Of a stretch of 64,000 nucleotides of DNA, positions 47,328 to 58,998 are shown piece after piece (position 1 is the first letter of the stretch; every line of letters starts with the position of its first letter). The DNA lies in NCBI GenBank assembly GCA_036346405.1, contig CM070567.1:44255633-44319632 (forward strand), read 5' to 3'. The notes under the pieces are model-generated. The model did not search any database. It was not told the origin of the DNA and worked only from the letters and a program-made list of their open reading frames with translations. Source of the DNA: Phyllostachys edulis. Taxonomy: Eukaryota > Streptophyta > Magnoliopsida > Poales > Poaceae. A program made the translations under genes and the position numbers.

Positions 47328-48726
47328 CTACTACATTAGGTTCATGCAATGTTGAGTTTTACAACAGGTGAAATCGAATCTAAAGCATGATCATTGTGAA
47401 ATCAGAAAAGATTGGTTTGTATCTATCCAGTAGATATTTTTATGAATTTTCAATAATTTTCGTAGCAATTATCATGATTTTCTGCTCATTATTTCTATAG
47501 GCAATTTTAAGAATTACCAATATGATAGAAAATCAATTTCAGCAAATAAAGCTAGGACAAAAAAAAGCCCATTTATATGAAGCTTCTAGGGTGTGCTAAT
47601 ACAAGGGATTCACAATTTTATAGAAGCTCTAATGCCTAAAAACCATATTTCTAGGATTATTTAAGGTAATTGCATAAAAATAAATAGTATTGCAGCAAAT
47701 AACCATAAGCCGGGGGGTCTAGATTATAAAATAACCATAGATCATACTGCTCCGACGCAAAAATCAAATTCCCGAAGGTTTATTCTGTAGGAATATATAA
47801 AAATCTGAATCCGTCGTAATTTCCTGAAACTCCAGGGGTGTTTCCCAAAATTTTATGATCCACAAACTTTCCTCGTGGTTTTTAGAATTTCTGAGGCCTT
47901 TCTGCAAGTTTTTGGGATTTCTTTTTTTCTTTTCTTTTCCCAAAAAAACTGGGTGGGTCGGGCCACCATTCTTGTTGCCTTGACCTACTAGGCTCGGAAC
48001 AAAGGGGGTGCTAGGGTTTCCAACCCTAGCGCCTCGCTTTGGCGGCGGCGGCTAGCACTGTTCGGGGCGGTGCACAACACGTGGCATGGCAGTGCTTGAC
48101 GGCGCTTGGCGGGAGCACGATGTGGAGGCGGTCGGCGCGCAACGGGTGCGTGGTCGGTGGAGGCACGACGGCTTGGCGGAAGCACGACGCGGAGGCACGC
48201 TCCATGTGCGGCGGTCGTGCGGAGGCACGGTAGCACGATGCAGTGCGTAGACGGCGTTTGGCCTCAGGACGGCTTCGAGCGGTGCAGCCTCTGGTTGACG
48301 TGGCTTCGGGCCGACTTGGCGACGCTCAACCTCAGACGACTTACGATCGGCCTTGGGTGGCACAGTGACGAGCTGGCGGTTCGGACGCCGGTGTGGCTCG
48401 ACCATCAGTATGACGGCATGACGGCGATAGCAACGGTGCTACGACTCAAACCGAGCAAGCCCTTGGTGTGACGGACGACCGATGGTGTCTTGCCTCGCCA
48501 CCGCAAGGAACGTGGTGACGGCGGCGAGTGGGCAGCACCGTGTCAGCCGAACGAGCGATCACTAGAGATACAATCATTAAAACCCTAATTAGCCATTAAC
48601 ATATCTAATCGGGTTTCAAGCAAATTAATCTACCATATTAGTCTAATAGCGAGATTAGGGATCAGAAAGGAGGGAATCCTGGCGGCATACCGATTCGGCC
48701 ATGTAGAGCGATTTATTCTAATAACG
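47328..48726 (-). other. Copia-A leader region
   Basis: About 1.4 kb separates the gag start from the 5' LTR. The part nearest gag is AT-rich; 48000-48560 is GC-rich and opens low-complexity frames on both strands. No clean primer-binding site is seen: next to the LTR the minus strand reads gttattagaata, a poor match to TGGTATCAGAGC. The length suggests an extra insertion or an unusually long leader. Confidence 0.5.
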
Positions 48727-48930
48727 TGTTAAATAACGTAGTCGTCATAGGAGAAAACTAAGCAAATCACCAATAAGAGAGACAATAAATGGAACACGGT
48801 ATAAAGGATCCTCTTTGTTTATTGCTATCAATGCTTTCTGTGTACATAAGAGATCCTATTTATTAGCTAAACCCACCAAAGATACTTTCGGAATTATCGC
48901 TCTCAACCTCTTGGTCAAAGTTTCTTAACA
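48727..48930 (-). repeat. Copia-A 5' LTR
   Basis: The 204-bp copy begins tgttaaataacgtagtcg and ends ttcttaaca on the plus strand. It matches 10415-10619 along its length. Immediately outside is aaaaaagtac. Confidence 0.9.
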
Positions 48931-49624
48931 AAAAAAGTACCTTCTTTCTTGTGCCCTTGCTTCTCTGTCGGCTCTCCTCTCTGCTGTACAGCCCATACCA
49001 AAGCAGCTCGAGCTCACTAGCCGGCGGCCGCAGAGCCTTGATAGTGCAACCGATGCGCGCAACGCAGTCTTGTCTTCACGCTTGAGCAGCCACAACGCCG
49101 TATCTGCTTGCCGCACCGTGTCGCATTACTCCTGCCATGGCTCACGCCCCGCTGCATCCCCCTAGCACTCGCCATGGCCTCTTGCATAAGACAAGGAGGG
49201 ACGAGTAGCAGCGACGACACAGCACACAATCCTCGTCCGCAACGGGGAGCATGTCGGCCTCGACAGTTCATGAACCAACCTTGGAAAGACTACTAATGCA
49301 GAATAGGAACAAGGGAGCTCATCGGTAGCGTTAGAGCCTTAATTTCAGGATGGGTTCAATCTTTGCTACATGGGACGTGATTTGTTGGATGTGATAATGG
49401 GCCAAGATATTCAAGCCATTAGATCAATTATACTCTAGTATGGCCTCACTGCTGCACGGTAATGGGGGAGTTCTAGCTCTGGCTAGACCTCATGGCCCCA
49501 CCTCGCCTGGTGGCTGGGCCGCGCCGCCAGTCTACTCTGCCGGCGCCGTGAGCTTGCTCATGCGGACCACAAGCAAGTACTAAATTGCGCTCCTTTCGAT
49601 TCCCGATGGGTTTTCGATTCCTGA
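48931..49624. other. Right flank of Copia-A, unassigned
   Basis: Moderately GC-rich sequence with 'cggcggccgcagagcc' and 'ccatggctcacgccc' wording, and short frames on both strands. It was contiguous with 10201-10414 before Copia-A arrived. I see no recognisable domain and cannot name the element or gene fragment. Confidence 0.4.
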
Positions 49625-49938
49625 GGGCATTTCCAATAATGTCATATCAGCTGTCGGTTAGTCCTTCCAAATCAGTAAAATTCTAGTTGAAAGATAGAGA
49701 AACATGAGAGAGAAGGGAAGCCGTCTCTTCCTCAAACAACCATCTCTACACACAAACTAAGATAAAGCAATCAGTGCATGTGAGAGAGAGGTGAAGGAGT
49801 GGGAATATTATAAGTTTGGTATGAATACTAGAGACAACTTGCTATAAACGGCTTATTAGAGGTGTTGTTTGTAAATCTGTCTTTCGATAACATGGAGTTG
49901 ATAAAGCAAAATTAGAAACGACACTATTGGAGATGCCC
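49625..49938. mobile_element. Tourist/PIF-like MITE, 314 bp
   Basis: The ends gggcatttccaata (49625-49638) and tattggagatgccc (49925-49938) form a 14-bp inverted repeat with one mismatch. They are flanked by tga on both sides (49622-49624 and 49939-49941). The interior is non-coding. The 'GGGCATCTCCAA' type terminus and 3-bp duplication suit a PIF/Harbinger-type MITE, although the usual target is TWA rather than TGA. Confidence 0.65.
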
Positions 49939-50156
49939 TGAAGGGTTTAGATGCGACGGTTTAGAACCTGTAATAGCGTCATTGTTTTCACGCTTGTCTA
50001 TTCAAAATTTGAAGGGGCGTAACTCTGCTCCCCGTCTCGCGCATTTGGGGCGATCTTCGTGGGTTTGTGCCAGATTGTGCGCCGTAGTGGGGCACGTGTC
50101 GCGCTGGGATTGGCTCTGCCGCCAGCGGTTAATAGGCCCGCACAGCGTCGTGATCG

Positions 50157-50164
50157 TATATAAA
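50157..50164 (+). promoter_or_regulatory. TATA box upstream of the split gag-like ORF
   Basis: TATATAAA, followed by a G-rich stretch, lies 114 bases before the ATG at 50278. Upstream is a GC-rich region with an ACGTG core (gcacgtgtcgcg, about 50091-50102) and 'gattggct' (50108-50115). It reads as a core promoter, possibly inside an LTR of a TAT-like element. Confidence 0.5.
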
Positions 50165-50277
50165 GGGGGAAGGGGGCTTGCGATGTGTTATCTTTCCCAT
50201 GTTCACGCACCCACTATTCTGCTGCTGGTGTTGCCTTCTTCTTTTTGCTTTGATTGCTTGGGTGTCGTTGCTTCATT

Positions 50278-50385
50278 ATGACCAACCGGGACCAAAGTAC
50301 GGGGGACACCGTGGAGGAGGTGACGTACTCCAGCGATCTCAGGCGGTCGAAGGTGACAGACCGATTCCTTGGCACCCCTATCATC
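50278..50385 (+). pseudogene. Gag-like ORF, 5' part (first 36 codons)
   Basis: The ATG at 50278 (MTNRDQSTGD) opens 36 codons with an EEVTYSSDLRRSK motif typical of the gypsy-type gag-like proteins of large grass retrotransposons. It ends exactly at 50385, where element D begins. Skipping D and its target duplication, the same frame continues from 62479, so the two pieces were one ORF. No domain assignment beyond the family resemblance is possible. Confidence 0.6.
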
Positions 50386-51959
50386 TGTAACATCCTAAAT
50401 TTAGAGTCTTTTTAAAGCCTTTAAAAATAAAAATAACTATTTGGATTTTCTTGATTTAAGTTAAAACTTAATTTGAATTTTCAAAAATAAAAATTATTAC
50501 ATGTGAATAATTTAAACTACAATTAAATTCAAAACCATTTTATTTGCGTTCTTTGAGTTCCAGAGTATTTTCTGGAATTTTCTGGGAATTTTCGGAGTTT
50601 ATTTGCTATTTCTTTGAGCTCGGTTTTATTTAATCTAATTTCTGAAATTCGGATATTCCTTTTTTTTCTGGATTTTGGGCCGAATTCTTTTTCTCACACG
50701 AGCTTTTCCTTTATCTCTGATCCGGCCTGCCTCCATTTTTCTCCGCACCAGCCCCGTCTGTAGCCACCTCCTCCCTTCCCTTTTCTCCTTGTCGGGTGGA
50801 CCCACCTTGTTAGACTCCTCCTTCCTTCTTCCGCTCATTTCCAGCTCGTGTCTGAGCCGAACACGTTGTGCCGCCGTGGTCCACCCGAATCCTCCCTTCT
50901 CGTTCCTTTAAAAGAGCATCGTTCGTGTCAAAACTTCCGCGTCGTCCTTCTCTCCTAAAACCCCAAGTCACCACCGCCAGTCTTATCTTCGTTTCGTCGA
51001 TAGGAGCTCGGGAAGCCGCCGCCGCCTAATTGCGTCGCCATCGCCATCATGGAGTCTCCATTGCCAGCGTGAGTTACGGGATAGACGTATACTCAAAATT
51101 GGGTTTAGAAGGAGCTTTGTAAAGGTCTTGTGATTATCACTTAGTCGTGCACCTATCCTAGTGTGGTCAGACATTATAATTTGATTTATCTCTTATTGGT
51201 AAAGCTATACAACCTCTGCAGAGTTAAAACTGTTTAAACAGTCGTATCCCCGGTTATGGACAATGCTCAGGGATTTCACACTAGAGGTAGAGTTTTTATT
51301 AAAATGTGTCGGTAGGTGAATGGGGAGTGCACTTGGTGAATATGATGTTTGCTCGGTGGATGAGATGTTTGCTTCGTGGTTTGGTTGGGAAGTTCACTGG
51401 TTGTTTCAAAAAAATTATTTACTCTGTTTATTTATTGTCTTTTAAATTATGCTTTGCAATATATTTACTGTATTTACAGTCAATATTTGCTTTCTGCAAA
51501 AGAGCCATACAGTTATTCCTTTGATTAAGCCTTGCATGAATATTAATTGTATATTATTCTCTACGACTTGATGAGTACTTTATGTAATCATGGCTTTAAA
51601 CTTTTCTACTCAGTTGAACAATGTCAAGCTGCTTAAGAGTTCTACAAAGAAGAGTTCTTTGAAGGTTTTACGAATTATGATGTGTTCTCCACTCGATTAC
51701 CTGTGGGCATGTTGATTGGCCTTTCTAAGTTTTCGTTCCGCAGCAAGACTTTATTTATGTCTTACGCCCTACGGTCCAAGTTAAGTAAACGTTGACCATA
51801 AGGTCCAATTATTATTACTATTTGTTATTTTGAGATCTTTTTAGTTAAATCGTTAAATGGATGGTACTTCATCGATGTTTCACTATGTGAGCTACTACTA
51901 ATCTACGACTAGTTCAGAATACACAGAGAGTCTCATATGTGTAAATCCGGGTCCCGACA
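50386..51959 (+). repeat. Element D 5' LTR
   Basis: It is 1,574 bp, TGTAACATCC to CCCGACA. From 51062 onward it aligns with 61515-62473. The first 240 bases align with 54513-54752. About 550 bases present in the 3' LTR (60958-61514) have no counterpart here. Confidence 0.85.
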
Positions 51960-51963
51960 TTGG

Positions 51964-51975
51964 TGGTATCAGAGC
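51964..51975 (+). other. Element D primer-binding site
   Basis: TGGTATCAGAGC lies four bases after the 5' LTR, an exact initiator-Met tRNA complement. Confidence 0.92.
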
Positions 51976-52291
51976 TATATCGACTACAGAACGTAACCAT
52001 AGTTAGCATGGTCGTCCTAGTCAAAAACTTCAAAACTTATTTTCTAAATCAAACCAACTTAATTTGGCTTGAATAGTGTTCTTTTCTCATCTATTCTATT
52101 CTTATCTCAACTCAGTAAATTCTTTTCTTATCCTCTTCTATTCTTTTCTCATCTTGTTCTTGAGATATTGTCTCTTGTCTTTGCTATATTTCGCTTTATA
52201 ATCTTAATTGGTCGTCTTGCCTCGTTAATTTCTTTAGATGGCTTGAGTGTTCCATGATCAAAGGGGAGATTGGCCTGGAGTTCTTTAGTGT

Positions 52292-52834
52292 TTGTTACAG
52301 AGTTTGAGAACAAGCAGTTGTCCAACTTATTTCACTAAGGAGGAGAAAATGAAGGGGCAAAGTATTGGATTCAAGACGAGTGTGTACTTCATCATGAGGA
52401 TTGAAAGTCGAGTCAGTCATCGTAGTACGAAGTCTCACAGCAAGCTTAAGGACTTGTCGGTGCTTAGAGTTGCCTGCAAAGTTGTCCGAAGGATTTGCAA
52501 ATTACACAAGATCAGTATGTCCAAGTTGATTCAGAAGTATGTGATGCAAGTAGCATCTGTGCTAGTTGTTCCTGGGCAAGAAGAAGAGTTGGGAGAGTTT
52601 TCAGTTCCATCGCCAGTTTCGTTGCCGTCACCTACTCCACCCAGTTCAGAAGAAAGGCATCGAATCATCAGCAATCGTCGGGAATATCTTCGTCATTTTG
52701 TCCCAGCTGTTTCTCAAGAGTCTCCATCGTCTCCGCCAACAGTTCGCACTTCGTGGGTGTTCTACATTCAGAGCAGGAGTTTGAAGAGTCTTCGTTGTCT
52801 AGTCCAGAGTGGGAGCCGTCATATTAGGCTTTAG
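52292..52834 (+). CDS. Unrecognised 180-codon ORF in the element D leader
   Basis: An open frame of 180 codons (MLQSLRTSSC start) lies between the primer-binding site and gag. It is basic at first, then Ser/Pro-rich. An overlapping frame (52495-52827) ends FEESSLSSPEWEPSY, which is more acidic and gag-like in composition. Either may be chance in a leader or the remains of an upstream ORF. I do not recognise a family, and confidence that it is coding is low. Confidence 0.25.
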   Translation: MLQSLRTSSCPTYFTKEEKMKGQSIGFKTSVYFIMRIESRVSHRSTKSHSKLKDLSVLRVACKVVRRICKLHKISMSKLIQKYVMQVASVLVVPGQEEELGEFSVPSPVSLPSPTPPSSEERHRIISNRREYLRHFVPAVSQESPSSPPTVRTSWVFYIQSRSLKSLRCLVQSGSRHIRL

Positions 52835-53161
52835 TAGCGTTGTAGATCGTTGTTGCAGAAGCTTTTATTTGCTTGAGTGTAAGTACGAGTTGTAGTTTTG
52901 CTATCAAGCATTATATTGTAGTCACACTAAGGCTTTAATTTGAAGAGTTTATTTTTCTTGTTCTTTTATATCATTTCAGCTATGTTTCCTCTGTCTTTTG
53001 TCCTTGGGTATAATATATTTTCCCAAATTAGATGTTTTTGTCTATTCCTCTATTCTTATGTTTTTGTCTATTCCTCTATTCTTTCTCGTCTGTTGTGCTT
53101 TTCCTTCTTACGTATTATGTTTTTTCTTCTTACCTATTGAACCTGTGGAGAATCGTCGCAT

Positions 53162-54435
53162 ATGATTGATACTCACAACACAGCAAGTCATACTCAATTA
53201 GAGAATGTCAATGCTAGTGGACAATCAACAATGCCTGGAGCCGCAGATCCAAACATAGGACAATTTCTAGTAGCTTGGACTCAACTCATGGATGCGGTGA
53301 TGCAAAACATGAACAATATGATGAGTAAGAGGAATCAAACCGCCGCTACCCTAGTCAATTTGTTGAATCAGAATAATCAAGTAGCAGCCATACCATCGCT
53401 AGTTCATCAACATTCCAAGTTATCATAGTACACAAGAACACGTCCGCCTACGTTTTCCCATTCGTTAGAACCTTTGGAAGCAGAAGATTGACATCGATCT
53501 ATTGAGAAAAAGCTCACCATTGCCTAATGCAATGATCATGAGAAAATTCTTTATGCCTCACATCAGTTGGAAGGTAGAACCGCAGAATGGTGGGAGAATT
53601 ACAGTACATACAACCCATGAGAATTCGCAAGCTATTAGTTGCGAGAAATTTTCAGCAGCTTTTCACCAAGCACATGTTCTGGATGATTTACAGCAAGGAA
53701 GCATGTCATTGAGTGAGTATCTCAACAAGTTCACTCAACTTTCTCGTTATGCTCTAAAAAATGTTGCTACAGACAATGCACATCAGAAACAATTTAAGTG
53801 TGGACTTAATCTCAGTCTAAAGGTGCAAGTTGTTCGTAATGATTGTGGATTTTCAACATATGGTTGATAAGGCCGTACTTATAGAAGATTCACGTCGTGA
53901 GTTAGAACAATCTCACAAAAGGAAGATGATACAATATGGAGTTCATCAAAATCATCTGCAGAGAGCCTGAACCAACGTACACCAGCCTGTTCATTTCAAT
54001 AATTCACCTGTTGTATTCAGATCCCCTGCACCAGTGTCTTATTCAGGAAAATCAGGATCTCATAGCGTTAACAACAGTAACAATCATCAAACTCAGAGGA
54101 CCAACAATCCAACTGCAGGAGTTACATGTTTCAACTGCCAGGAGACATGCCACTATACTAACAAATGTTCGCAGAAGAAAGCGCCAATGCCAATTCCTTT
54201 CCATTTGGGAGCTACACCAACCAGGACATTTATGTCAGGAGCAAGACGAGGAATGCCTCAAACTCCAAGTCAAGCAGTCAACACTCTTCCGCCTTCAGCA
54301 AGAGGAAGACCAAATCATGTCACTGCAGAAGAAGTTCAAGCAGTTCGGAACGTTATTTCGGGTAAGACTCTAGTCAGCTCAGCGTTCGCCGCAAGCTTTG
54401 TTTCGCTTAAAAAAGAATGTCAGTTTGAGGAGTGA
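53162..54435 (+). pseudogene. Element D gag pseudogene
   Basis: The ATG at 53162 (MIDTHNTASH) begins a gag clearly related to that of gypsy-F. It shares LYASHQLEG (about 53555), 'LQQGSMSLSEYLNKFTQLSRY' less its last residue (53690-53750) and a CCHC knuckle CFNCQETCHYTNKC (54127-54168). Two stops fall near 53427 and 53492, and frameshifts near 53500, 53630 and 53860 break it. It ends at 54433-54435 without protease or polymerase. The polypurine tract follows within 70 bases. Confidence 0.8.
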
Positions 54436-54854
54436 GCAAAGTTTGAGCTTTGAACCTATTCTTTAGTCAGCCCGAATCTCGAGGACAAGATTCCGTTTAA
54501 GGGGGATAGATTTGTAACATCCCAAATTTAGAGTCTTTTTGAAGCCCTTAAAAATAAAAATAATCATTTGCATTTTCTTGGGTTAAGTTAAAGCTTAATT
54601 TCAATTTTCAAAAATCAATATCATTTAATGTGAATAATTTAAACTTCAATTAAATTCAAAAACGTTTTACTTGGGTTCCATGAGTTCCAAAGTATTTTTT
54701 GGATTTTCTGGAAATTTTTGGAGTTTATTTCCTATTTCTTTGAGCACGTTTTATCTGGTTGTGATCAGTTAGAAGCCTACATCGTCAAAGTCGTTCTCCT
54801 CCAAATCGAAGTTATCATCCTATTGGAAGATCGGGACCCAACTTTCTCAACAGG

Positions 54855-54866
54855 TGGTATCAGAGC
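54855..54866 (+). other. Element C primer-binding site
   Basis: TGGTATCAGAGC follows the LTR remnant end (ctcaaca) by two bases. Confidence 0.9.
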
Positions 54867-55986
54867 TAAAGTTAACCGGAAGGAATTCTTGTATCCCTAG
54901 TTTTATTTCAGTTTTTAATTCCAATTGTCCAGAAAATTTGCCCAACAAAAAGAATTAATCTCCGCTGTCCAAACCCCGTTGTGCGTTTCAATCTGTCAAT
55001 TTTGGTTTGCTAAATTGAATTTGTGTCCGTTTTAGCTTTGTCTGGTTGTTGATCATATCTTTGATCCTATAAAAAATCCAAAAAACAAATTTCAAAACCT
55101 AGCCCATCCATCACGTCCTAAACCCAAAAATAATATCCAAAAGAAATTTCCCACATCCAAATCCATCTAGAACACCACAAACCCTAATTTCCAATTTTGG
55201 CCAGAAGATCCCCTTTTCTACTACTGCCACGAAAATTGACATAATTTTTTATTCCATGATCATTTTTTAGTGAAACCACCGCCATTAGATCAAAAATTTC
55301 ATTATCCAGTTGCCTGTAAAATTTCACCTCAATACAGAAAGGAGGTCAAAATTTATATGCGGTGAAACTTGACCCAGTTTTTCTATTTGAATCTGAAACT
55401 GTCTGCACTTGAGATTTTTGTGCAATTTTTTCAGTCAGTATTCAGAAAGTGGCCCCAAAAAAATTGTAGAAAAAGCCGTTAGGAAACAGCGAAAAAATCA
55501 TTGAAAATAGGCATCTGACAAAAAGTTATGGCTTAAATACCGACATACTATCTAGTGGACAGAAAACCATAGTTTTTAGTGTTGGGACAATACTTGTGCT
55601 ATTCACTCCAAATTGCATTTTATTGAATTATCTTATGTCTACCATTCATATACATTGTTATACACTTGTTTTAGCCTTCATCCATCCTTGGTTGATTAGT
55701 AACCTAGACTAAGTGCTAGATACGAACTATAATTCAATTATGTGCAATTTCTGAAATTAACTGATTGTTCTCCTTACTACCTAATATTAAGCATGTCTAA
55801 GCTCCACTTTCTACTAACCGAGCAGATCACGTCAAACCGTCCCTTGCAATCACTCTACTCATCACTTGAGTCAAGTTTATTACGAACGAGCCACCAGTTG
55901 CACCACCTGTTTGCATTGGTAAGAACTTGTAAGAGCTTGAGCGTGTTTGACTTGATAAACTCCACCTCCTAGTAGTTGATAGGAAC
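54867..55986 (+). other. Element C leader, first part
   Basis: AT-rich sequence with no convincing ORF. It is the untranslated leader between the primer-binding site and gag, and it continues after the solo LTR at 58964-58998. Confidence 0.6.
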
Positions 55987-55991
55987 ATATA

Positions 55992-58958
55992 TGTCGGGAC
56001 CTGAATTTACAATTCAGGACCCTCTGTGTTTAACGCACTAGCCCAGGATCACGCTAGTGCACACAGTGGTAACAAAGGTGGAAATCGATCCATACAAGCG
56101 AATAATAACATAAACGAATAACTTTGATTAATAAATAATGGTTTTGACCTTAAGGTCGAGTTTACATTTATTCAAGCCGCGAAGGGCTAACAGAGAAAGA
56201 TAAGCGGCAATGAAGCAGAAGCGGCGGTGGCACCCATCGATTCGCCACGAACAACCGACCGATCAAGACCTCACGATCGAGCACCTTCAAGATACTCGTC
56301 CTCGAATCTTTGGTGAAGACTCCTCCTCTGCTTGATTCATCAAAACAAGCGTGAGTACACAACCGTACTATAAGCCACACCACGAGAGATGCAAAATATA
56401 CATCTTGGCTTTATACAAGGGAAAGGCATTCTGTGGCTCTTTTGCAGAAATGCAACTTTTGCAGTTGAATACAATTAATAGATTGAAAACAAGTAAAACA
56501 AATAGACAATAATAATTTAACAATTTATTTCACAAAGACGCACACAGCCTAAACAATTTTAGCACATAGCTGGATGATTTAAACCACACAGCTCCCTTCC
56601 CACACAGTTTTATGAAGATCTACCCCTAGTGTGAAATCCCCGAGCATTGTCCATGACCATGACGCGCTATTCAATAGTTTACACTCTGCGAGAGGTTGTA
56701 TCGTTACCCACAAGATACAATTAGTGTAGCTAGCACTAATCATAACAAAGCATTTGGACATTCATCTTACTATGCTAGGCCCGTCCCATAACAGCATGTG
56801 GTCGTACAGGTGGGGCTCAGTTCAATGGCACATGGTGAGGTCCTTAATTGACCAAGGCAAGACTACCACCATCCCTATGCACACAGCTTATCAAACCCAT
56901 GCACACAGCTCCACCAAAATAGCACACAGCCCACCATATCACACAGTATCCACCACTTGCCTCAGTCTAAATCATTTCCCACCCAGCTTGGTTTTAAGTG
57001 CAACACATGCTTTACAACACATAGTGCACACGACTTTTATCACATAGTTGCATATTCACTTAATCAAATTATAATAGCAATCTACATGACAAGTGATTAG
57101 TGGCATGGCTAAGCAATCTAATCGCACTAACCAACCCACGTTGGTGCTACAATATACCAACTAATATCAACTAGGGTGACAAAGAATTTAGACATAGCAA
57201 TTTACAAGGAAGGCATAACAATTAGGAATTTACATCTACACCCAAAAGTATTTAAATAATTACTTGAATTAAAATGCAATAATTAAAATTAAAATACTTT
57301 TAGCAAACTGGGAATCAAGATGGTCAAAGGTATAGCTTGCCTTGAAAAGGATCTAGGAATTGATCTTGGTCTTGAAAGGTCCTTCTTCTTCAACTCTTCG
57401 GCGACGTCGAAGTCTAATCGCAAACGAGACAAACAAACAAACTAAATAAATAACAGAAGCAAATAACTCCAATAAAATAATTAAAAATCTCCAATAGATA
57501 GATCTGGATTTTAGACGAATTTAGAAATTTGAATGGGTGAATTTGGAGTTAGGATGCAAAAGATATGGGGTTTCAAAGTTTAAATCTAAAGAAAACCCTA
57601 AAAATTGGATTTCCTGGAATTCCGAATTATTTCTTAACAGAAAAATCGGAATATTGCGTCAGCATGACATCAGCATGACGTCAACCACAGGAATTTCGGA
57701 AAAGAAATAATAAAAAAATCGACATGTGGGGCCCACATGTCGTTAGCACAACTCACGGTGGACCAAGTCCACCGAGCCTCTGAATCTGGCTGGCTGGTGG
57801 CACACCTGCTTCGTGCTGTGTAATGACGCTGGCCACGCTGCCTGCCACGCCGCGCGTGCCGGAGGCGATGGCGATGAGGTGGAGGGTGACATGGACGGCG
57901 GAGGCGGCTGCTCGACCCAATGGTCGTGACAGCGGCTCTCCGGCGAGTGGGTGGCACCAGCGTGTAGAGGACGCGAAGGGGATCACGGGGGTGGGCTCAC
58001 GGGTGCTCAGGGACGACTGTGGCGACCGGCGGCGAGGTTGGAGCGGCGGCGAAGCTACGGGCTCGACGGCGACAGCGCTAGGGTGATGCTCCGGTGAAAC
58101 GAAGGTGTCCCTCGGGCTCCCCTTGCTCACGCGATGTCGACGGTGCAGGCGTCGAGGCTCCGGCGGCTTCGGGCTTGCCGGAATTGCTCGTTGGAGAAGG
58201 TGGCGGCGGAGATTGGATCTACGGGTTTTGTGGCGGCTAGGGTTAGGCACAGGCGAGGTGGCGGCGGAGGAAAGGAAGCGGAGGGCGAGGGCTTCCTCCC
58301 TTTATAGAGGCGGCGGCTCGGGAGCGTCTAGGGCACGGACGCCCAAACGGCGGCAAGGCAGCTCAAACCAACTCATGACGAAATCGGAGACGATGAGCGA
58401 TGCATCGGGTGGGGCCCGCTTGTCGATGGTGGGGCTCGAAGCGGCGTGAGTGAGAAAGGGCGCTGCGAGGTCTTGAGCGTCTGGCGAGATCTGGCGTCCA
58501 ACTCAGATCGGACGGTAGAGATTGAAGCGGAGCGCGAGGAGAGAGGGAGAGAGAGCGGCAGCCACGCCGATCGATCTTGATCAACGGTGGAGGATGGATG
58601 GGCTGCACAGCGCCTCGGCCGAAACAGGAGAGGGCTTGGGTTTAGGCCCAAGTACTGTTGGAGATTTTAAATAGGTTTTTCTTTTTAAGAAAATACCAGA
58701 AATTCGAATAAGCAATGGAAATTAGCAAATGAACTTGGAAAAATTCTAGAAAATTCCAGAAAATATATCCAAGCTCATAGAATCCAAATAAAATAGTTTT
58801 GACCATTGTTCATGTTGACTTTAGTCATATTAAATTGTTTTGTTGCACAAAGTCCAATATTAAGCTTTTAAATTAAATTCAAATAAATCCAAATAGTGAA
58901 TTTTCTCCCTACTAACTATTCAAAAGGTTTTTAAAGCTCTGAAAATTGGGATGTTACA
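55992..58958 (-). mobile_element. 2.97-kb solo LTR (Tekay-like), TSD atata
   Basis: On the minus strand it begins TGTAACATCCCAATTTTC and ends CAGGTCCCGACA. The duplication atata flanks it exactly (55987-55991 and 58959-58963). It holds no polyprotein. A GC-rich part (57750-58650) includes a minus-strand TATA-like CTATAAAGGG (about 58297-58306). The start matches the gypsy-F LTR start and the end resembles the gypsy-F LTR end, so the two are related families. It sits in the leader of element C. Confidence 0.88.
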
Positions 58959-58998
58959 ATATACTTGTGATTTGTTTTCTTATTTTCTACTAACAATG

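Larger units (their letters stand above)
10415..48930 (-). mobile_element. Copia-A: short-LTR Copia element hosting a TE nest
   Basis: Two 205-bp direct LTRs bound this element (10415-10619 and 48727-48930), each beginning tgttaaata and ending ttcttaaca. The flanks are aaaaaag on both sides, consistent with an A-rich target duplication. On the minus strand the internal region runs leader, gag (from 47327), protease, GAG-pre-integrase and integrase, linker, RT and RNase H, then a polypurine tract GAAGGAGGAG just before the 3' LTR. Removing the CACTA, MULE and hAT insertions leaves about 7 kb. All coding parts are broken. I do not assign the Copia lineage. Confidence 0.88.

Noticed and set aside
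48039..48471. ORFs of 64-121 codons on both strands in the Copia-A leader
   Set aside because: The frames are GC-driven, overlap on both strands and show no recognisable motif.
57670..58651. Several GC-rich overlapping ORFs of 80-165 codons
   Set aside because: They lie on both strands in the GC-rich promoter and leader part of the solo LTR 55992-58958, with biased Arg/Pro/Ser composition and no domain.
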